Positions 58,568 to 64,000 of a stretch of 64,000 bases of DNA are shown here, piece after piece. Position 1 is the first letter of the stretch. Each line of letters starts with the position of its first letter. The stretch comes from Cephalotus follicularis (lineage: Eukaryota; Streptophyta; Magnoliopsida; Oxalidales; Cephalotaceae). The notes under the pieces were generated by a model. It was given only the letters and a program-made list of their open reading frames with translations. It had not been told where the DNA came from and did not search any database. Both the position numbers and the translations under genes were made by a program. The DNA lies in the NCBI GenBank assembly GCA_001972305.1, contig BDDD01000990.1, positions 130,484 to 194,483 of the forward strand. Reading direction: 5' to 3'.

Positions 58568-60280
58568 GAATTGCAGAGTCATTCCCCCATGGTTGCTGAA
58601 TAGGTTGGAGCTGTCAGGACCCGTTCCTGCTAACTCTATGGGACACGTGCCTTACCGGGGATGGCGCTCCTCTTGCCAACAACCCTCTTAAACTAAAACA
58701 GCCCAAGGAGAAAGCCTGGGCTAGGCTGGGCGCGCAGCTAACAGGGCAACCGGGGCAGAGGATCCAACTCCTCTCCTGCTTGTGCCCAAAGCTCTACTTA
58801 ACCAAGCTCCAAATGCGTCGTATCACTTATGCCCGAGGAGAACACCACGTGCTCCTCACAAGATCACTTAACTTATCGCGCAAAAGCATGCCTAGGGAGA
58901 GGGCCACGTGCACCGCACCTGCTCACTTAAAAACCAACGAACAAAACATGCCCGGGGAGAGGTGCACACACGCCTCACATGCTCACTTAAGCTCCCCTGG
59001 GGACACGCCTTGTCCCCCAGCACCCCTGCTCAACTCAACAACACTAACATCAAAACGCACAGCATAACTTAAACACTATTCAACAAACTTATGCATGTCC
59101 CGGGCCTTCTTCTAACAAGCCTTCCCGGACATCTACCCGAGGACTCCTTCTCGGGGTCATACTCTAAAGGCCCAACCTTATCCGGGGACACCCTATCACC
59201 ATGGGTAAAACTCTATAAGCTTAAAACATCCATCCTGGCCTTAACTACTCTCCGCCGCTAAGCTCATCTCCGCTATACTAGCCCGGGGACTCTCTAGCTC
59301 CCTGGCTAGACCTGGGATCACAAAACTCAAAACATGAAATATCCATGAAATCACAAGATAAACACATATGTCATCTCAAAACATCCATAACATATCTTGA
59401 AAGTATAAAACAATTACATATTTGATCCCTGACATACATACACTGCCTTCCCTGACAGGCAAAAGAATAGCATGTCTTATCTTTCTTTACATCAAAAGAA
59501 TATCATAACAAAACATCTCCTGACAACCCTACAACAAAAAGGAGGTAAGGGAACCCGAAAGAATGCCCAATGCAATGCAAAGCTAAACGCCCGAGCTGAC
59601 GTTCCATGGTGCTGAGCTCAAAAACTACCTTGCTAAGTTATCTACTGCTGAGCTGGAGGGTCTCCTCCGGCTGGCTGGTCTGCAAAATAATCTGTGAGGG
59701 GATTAGTCCAACTGATTAAGTGAATGAGAACAAAACATCCTCTGGTACATTCTTAAAAATGAATGTGCTGAAAGAAAGCTTACCATGAGCATGAATAACT
59801 ATCCCAACTTGGGAAAAGACTGTAAACAAACATATGTCATAGCATACAATAAAGAAATGCTCAAAGTACTTGAAAAACTTACTTTTTCTCTGCTTAGCTG
59901 ATTCTAAAATATTCATGAAAGTTGAAATAACTTAAGAATACAACTGATTAAAAGAAAGAGATCTGATAAAGAGCTGGGGTCCCTCTCGGCTAAAAACCCG
60001 AGGAGAATGACTAAGCTGAGAACTGGCTTTTCTTTGCTATGCTTGCTTTGTTGTTTACATAATATAGTTGCCAACTTATAGTGGCCTGAGCTGAGCTGAT
60101 CTAGGCCGAAGCCTGCTTGGCAGTAACTGCCGAGAACCCATGGTTCTCCTCTGTGCTTGCTATTTCTTTGCTTTACTTACTTATCTGAGCTGATGGCATG
60201 ACTGCCAAGGACAAATTCCTCCTCTAGAAGATTTACTGAAAGGCTCTAATCTCTATTCTGGCAACTTAGCTCTGCTGTAC

Positions 60281-60540
60281 TCAAACCCTAAACACCATCA
60301 TAGATAATAGTGTAAAGGAGATCCAGGTAGGACCTGGGGACAGTCGCGCTCGGCTTCCCATCATAGACAATAGTAGACCGAGGAGGTTGGAGCTATGTAC
60401 ATAGTGCTCGGCTGCACTCAAACCCTAAACACCATCATAGACAATAGTGTAAAGGAGATCCAGGTAGGACCTGGGGGCAGTCTCGCTCGACTTCCCATCA
60501 TAGACAATAGTAGGCCGAGGAGTGGGGTTGAGCACGTACG
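60281..60540. repeat. 137-bp tandem duplication
   Basis: TCAAACCCTAAACACCATCA and the following about 110 bases start at 60281 and again at 60418. The second copy is cut off by the copia LTR at 60541. Within each copy CCATCATAGA-AATAGT occurs twice. It is part of the LTR-like block. Confidence 0.85.
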
Positions 60541-62428
60541 TGTTACCTTTGTTCTAATTTTAGACTGATTGACACACACAAATTAGTGCAGAAAATTAAA
60601 ACAACACAAAAGAAATACGTGGCTCGGTCATAAGACCTACGTCCACGGCGAGATCACTCCGATCTCAGGCGATTCCACTAAGATTGATAAACCGAGTACA
60701 AGCCAGCACTCTCACAATCCTCAGTCGCACACATCCCACACTCACTGTGTTTTTGTACTTATACTCACTACTAAGAACAAACTATGTTAAAACCCTAGTT
60801 AATATAGGGGTTAACATAAAACATGGCCCAAAAGACCACTACCCATCCTATGGCCCAAAACCCAGGTCCACACTAATTTTACTCAAGTTTTAACAATCTC
60901 CCACTTAGAGTCAAAAATGGGTTCAACATCCCTGCACCCTGGGATGTAAAAAATTCTACTCTCCAACACCAATAGAAGCTGAGCAAAAACTCAACTTCTC
61001 CTTGTCCACCACCTTTGTCAGCATATCTACTACATTATGAGAAGTGTGAATCTTCTCCAAGTTCACCAAACCCTCTTCCAATGCAGTGCGAATACAGTGA
61101 TATCTTCGCCTGATATGCTTTGTACGAGAATGAAACGCGGAGTTCTTAGCAAAATGCATGGCACTCTGACTGTCCGTCCAAAGAGTTCCAGCTTCCTACT
61201 TCTGAGCCAAATCTTTAAGATACTCATGTAACCATATGAACTCCTTAGTAGCTTTAGTGATGGCCACATACTACGCTTCCGTGGTGGATAAGGCTACCAC
61301 TGGCTGCAACTTTGACATCCAACTGACTGCTGTCCCACCAATGGTAAAAACAAAACCAGTGGTACTCTTACCACTATCCAAATCACCTGCCATGTCTGCA
61401 TCAACAAAACCCTGCAAACCAGAACTAGACTTCCCAAAGTTCAAACAATACCTGGAAGTTCCCTTCAAGCATCTGAGCAACCATTTCACTGCTTCCCAAT
61501 GATTCTTCCCTGGATTACTCATGTACCTACTAACCACTCCCACTGCTTGAGAAATGTCTGGTCTTGTGCAAACCATAGCATACATTAAGCTACCAACAGC
61601 TGAAGCATAAGGTACTCTCTCCATACTCTTCTGCTCTTCCGCTGTTTTAGGACCATCATCCTTGGTCAACCTGAAGTTCCTAGCAAGAGGTTGAGATACC
61701 GGTTTAGCATCCTGCATGCTGAAGCTCTTAAGTATCTTCTCAACATAGTCCTGCTGAGTCAACTTAAGTGTACAATTCTTCATGTCCCTAAAGATCTTCA
61801 TACCAAGTATCTGTCTGGCTTCACCAAGATCTTTCATCTCAAATGTCTCTGCTAAATCCTTCTTCAATCTCCTAATATCCTTCATGCTTGTACCAGCAAC
61901 TAACATATCATCAACATATAATAGAAGAATCAAGAAATTACCTTCCGATGTCTTCCTGAAATATACACAGTGATCACTCTCGCATCTACTGAACTGATGT
62001 CTCACCATGAAGCTGTCAAACTTTAAATACCACTGCCTAGGTGCCTGTTTCAACCCGTACAAGCTCTTCTTCAATCTGCATACTAGATTCTTCTTCGCAC
62101 TGACTTCAAAACCCTCAGGCTTCTGCATGTAAATCTCTTCATCCAAATCACCATGAAGAAAAGTTGTCTTCACATCTAGTTGTTCTAGATACAGATCCTT
62201 CATAGCCATAATGCTCATCACAGCTCTGATCGAAGTCATCTTCACAACTGGCGAAAAAATCTCATCATAATCAATGCCCTTCTTCTGTGCAAACCCTTTT
62301 ACAACAAGTCTAGCCTTGTACCTCTGTCTACCATCAGCTTCATTCTTGATTCTGTAGACCCATTTGCTCTGAAGAGGTTTTCGCCCATCTGGAAGTTTAA
62401 CCAACTCCCAAGTCTGATTCTTAGTCTG
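60541..62428 (-). mobile_element. 5'-truncated Ty1/copia element
   Basis: The 3' LTR (60541-60895, TGTTACCTTTG to TTTTAACA on +) abuts a purine-rich CTAAGTGGGAGA tract on the minus strand. Coding similarity ends at about 62428 within the RT N-terminal block (NQTWELV); gag, protease, integrase and the 5' LTR are missing. GTACG stands left of the LTR; with the right part gone, a duplication cannot be tested. Confidence 0.75.
60956..62428 (-). pseudogene. Copia reverse transcriptase and RNase H
   Basis: Nearly intact from NQTWELVKLPDGRKPLQSKWVYRIK through YKARLVVKGFAQKKGIDYDEIFSPV, LDVKTTFLHGDLDEEIYM, LLLYVDDMLVAGTSMKDI and YASAVGSLMYAMVCTRPDIS to RNase H GFVDADMAGDLDSGKSTTGFVF. An in-frame TAG at about 61271-61273 interrupts ALSTTEA-x-YVAITKATKEFIWL. 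Further stops precede TDSQSAMHFAKNSAFHSRTKHI (61180-61120). The frame ends at KLSFCSASIGVGE (60956). It resembles the Tnt1-like copia group, judged only by motif wording. Confidence 0.85.
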
Positions 62429-62439
62429 AGGATCTCCCT

Positions 62440-62877
62440 CACTTGCCCAAGCTCCTCGGAAGGATATGGGAGGTCGGGATCATAAGAGCGCACCTTAGTA
62501 GCTTTAGCCTGAGATGCGTCTCCCTCCTTCGTCCACTACCTTCTTGAAGGACGGAAAAGTTCAGCATCAGCAGGCCTCTTGCTGCGTGCAATCTCGGCCC
62601 TAGCATCCATGGCCTCCTCGGTCTTTGCCACCTTGGCCTCATTGGTCTCGGTCTCCTCGGCCCTATTTCTGGTCTCCTCGGACACAGCCCGAGCTAGCTC
62701 CTTGGCTTTGGCCCTAGCAGCAGCTTGTTTGGCTGCCCTCTTCGTTGCTGCAGCTTTTGTTTTTTCCAAGGCATTTTTCTTCCTAAGGGTTTGCTGCCTC
62801 TGCTCCTCGGGATCACCAGTCCGGGCATGCTTGCGACCAGCCCTTACGGGGTCCATTGTTGTATCCCGAGATGCCAT
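62440..62877 (-). pseudogene. Charged, Ala/Lys/Glu-rich C-terminal part of the gag-like protein
   Basis: From an ATG at 62877 (MASRDTTMDPVRAGRKHART) the frame is extremely rich in A, K, E and R (KKNALEKTKAAATKRAAKQA, ARAKAKELARAVSEETRNRA), predicting a long helical or coiled-coil segment. It stops at 62536; similar sequence runs to 62440, where the copia element starts. A TTCCTTACAG just before the ATG on the minus strand looks like a splice acceptor, so it could be a second exon of the preceding gag-like frame. It probably belongs to the same element. Confidence 0.5.
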
Positions 62878-62999
62878 TACTGTAAGGAATCACATAAAGA
62901 TGGTTAGAAGCACATAAAAAACAAAGAACGAAGAAAAATTAAAAATAAGTATCCAAGGGAAAGCATAATACGACTCTCTCATTGGATAGTATCCGAGGA

Positions 63000-63883
63000 T
63001 GCAGGTTCATCTCGGGCATCTTGGTCCCTCTCTCTCCTAATTGCCAAGGGGACTTCTTCTTCCAGTTCCAGGCTAAACCGACGACCCAGGGACATGCTTA
63101 GCCCAAGTCGTTACAGGCGATCCTCAAACACCACAACATCCATATCCTCAGGAGCAAGAACCAAAAGCTTCTCCAGGTCAACCTTCTCGGTCGTGGTCAA
63201 AATTGTCCTCTGGTTAAGGTGCACCGTATCCAAGGTGTCATACCAGGGACAGGGAATGAAGCCAGGGAGATTATTCATCATGAAATACCTCCCCCTCCAA
63301 CTCTTGACCGACTTGGTGTTCTCAGCCAATAGTTTGGTCTGTTTTGCACGGGATTTGAAGTAGAAACCACGCTTGTTTGGAGTGGCGTTCACGATGTGGA
63401 ACTCCTTAAATAGCCCCACAGTGGCAGTCACCCCAGATTCCAAGCATCTTACTAAGAAACCGATGATGAATCCCCAGGACTGTGCCTGGAGCATCGAATG
63501 GTGAATTTGATAATGCCCGAGGACAGTCATGGAGGGGGCAGAGGAAGCCTCAGACCATGCTTTAAGGCGTCCTGGAACACTACAAAATAGCCAGGCTTGC
63601 TCTCCATGACCATCATGGGACCGGCGGGAATCTCATAGTCCAGGCTGCCGGGGATAGAGTATTCTTTGACTAACTCTGCCACCTTCTTCGGGCGTAGCTT
63701 GCTCTAGTCAAAGTGGATCCTAAAGACTTGGACCCCAGCTTCAGTGGATGCAACCCAGCAGCAGTGACCTCCATGTCCTCCATGGCCCCAAGGGGACGCT
63801 CAGCAATGGTAATCCCCACTGATGCTCGGGCTACCTCCTCGGGAATCCTAATAATCCTCTTGGTTTGCTTGGTTTTGGCCATC
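63000..63883 (-). pseudogene. Gag-like protein with gypsy-type 'transposase 28' domain, N-terminal part
   Basis: Minus-strand frames start MAKTKQTKRIIRIPEEVARA (63883) and lead, with shifts near 63670 and 63530, into KPGYFVVFQDALKHGLRLPLPP. HYQIHHSMLQAQSWGFIIGFLVRC, GLFKEFHIVNATPNKRGFYF, WRGRYFMMNNLPGF and LLVLAPEDMDVVVFEDRL follow. This is the plant gag-associated domain catalogued as putative gypsy-type transposase. It is found at the N-terminus of many plant retroelement proteins; its function is not established. At least one frameshift is present. Confidence 0.7.
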
Positions 63884-64000
63884 ATAATGCTAGAGAGAGA
63901 GAGAGGGGGACGAAGATCTAGTAGCCGAGGGAAACCCTGAATCACTCAAACGGAAAATAAGAACATACTAAGGAAATCTATTCACCTGAGAATTTTGGTG

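Larger units (their letters stand above)
58612..63883 (-). mobile_element. Gypsy-type LTR element with a 'transposase 28' class gag, right end beyond the window
   Basis: The left end TGTCAGGACCCGTTCC looks like an LTR terminus. The 58612-60540 block is LTR-like, GC-richer and repeat-bearing (GCTCACTTAA, GCCCGGGGAGAGG). Gag coding lies on the minus strand at 63883-62440. A truncated copia element (60541-62428) separates the two parts. No RT or integrase belonging to this element is visible, so it may be non-autonomous or partly deleted. The right LTR would lie outside the window. Confidence 0.55.

Noticed and set aside
62579..62917. Plus-strand hydrophobic frame resembling a membrane protein
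   Set aside because: The complementary strand encodes the charged Ala/Lys/Glu helix; antisense of such sequence is automatically Leu/Ser/Ala/Phe-rich.

Overview
This is plant nuclear DNA, almost certainly from a dicot. It holds one recognisable host gene, a type I inositol polyphosphate 5-phosphatase on the + strand. The gene is split into ten exons over about 31 kb (13675-44879). Everything else that can be identified is transposable-element sequence, most of it broken. Evidence for a plant genome: plant-type Ty1/copia and Ty3/gypsy polyproteins, initiator-Met-tRNA primer-binding sites, an L1-type LINE, a Mutator-like transposase, a TRIM element, and AT-rich introns with plant-like splice sites.

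Layout. 1-1739: 3' end of a copia element (+). 1740-3679: AT-rich spacer. 3680-7314: a long LTR-like block rich in tandem repeats. 7315-12694: a decayed copia element (-). 12695-13674: promoter and 5' UTR of the phosphatase gene. 13675-16412: exons 1-6. Intron 6 (16413-37796, 21.4 kb) is filled with nested elements. They are an L1 LINE (-) split by a 5.0-kb copia element (-), then a copia element (+) whose gag is split by a TRIM, whose 5' LTR is in turn split by another copia element (-). 37797-44879: exons 7-10; intron 9 carries a candidate organelle-DNA insertion. 45506-46430: 5'-truncated LINE (-). 47602-52858: gypsy element (-) without an integrase. 53209-55611: a solo LTR. 56918-58567: Mutator-like transposase pseudogene (+). 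58612-63883: a gypsy-type element with a gag of the plant 'transposase 28' class (-), interrupted by a truncated copia element (-).

The phosphatase reading frame is intact when spliced (648 codons). All conserved catalytic blocks are present, so the insertions appear to be tolerated as intron load. Four insertions have clear flanking evidence: TRIM (GAAGT), gypsy (CAGAT) and solo LTR (ACCAC) have exact 5-bp duplications, and the 5.0-kb copia has a near match. I see no operon-like or defence-like system, CRISPR array, rRNA or tRNA gene. The least conventional signals are the three-level nesting, a palindromic 18-bp motif repeated in two different LTR families, and an inverted protease-integrase block inside a copia element. 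Exact ends of the more decayed elements are approximate.
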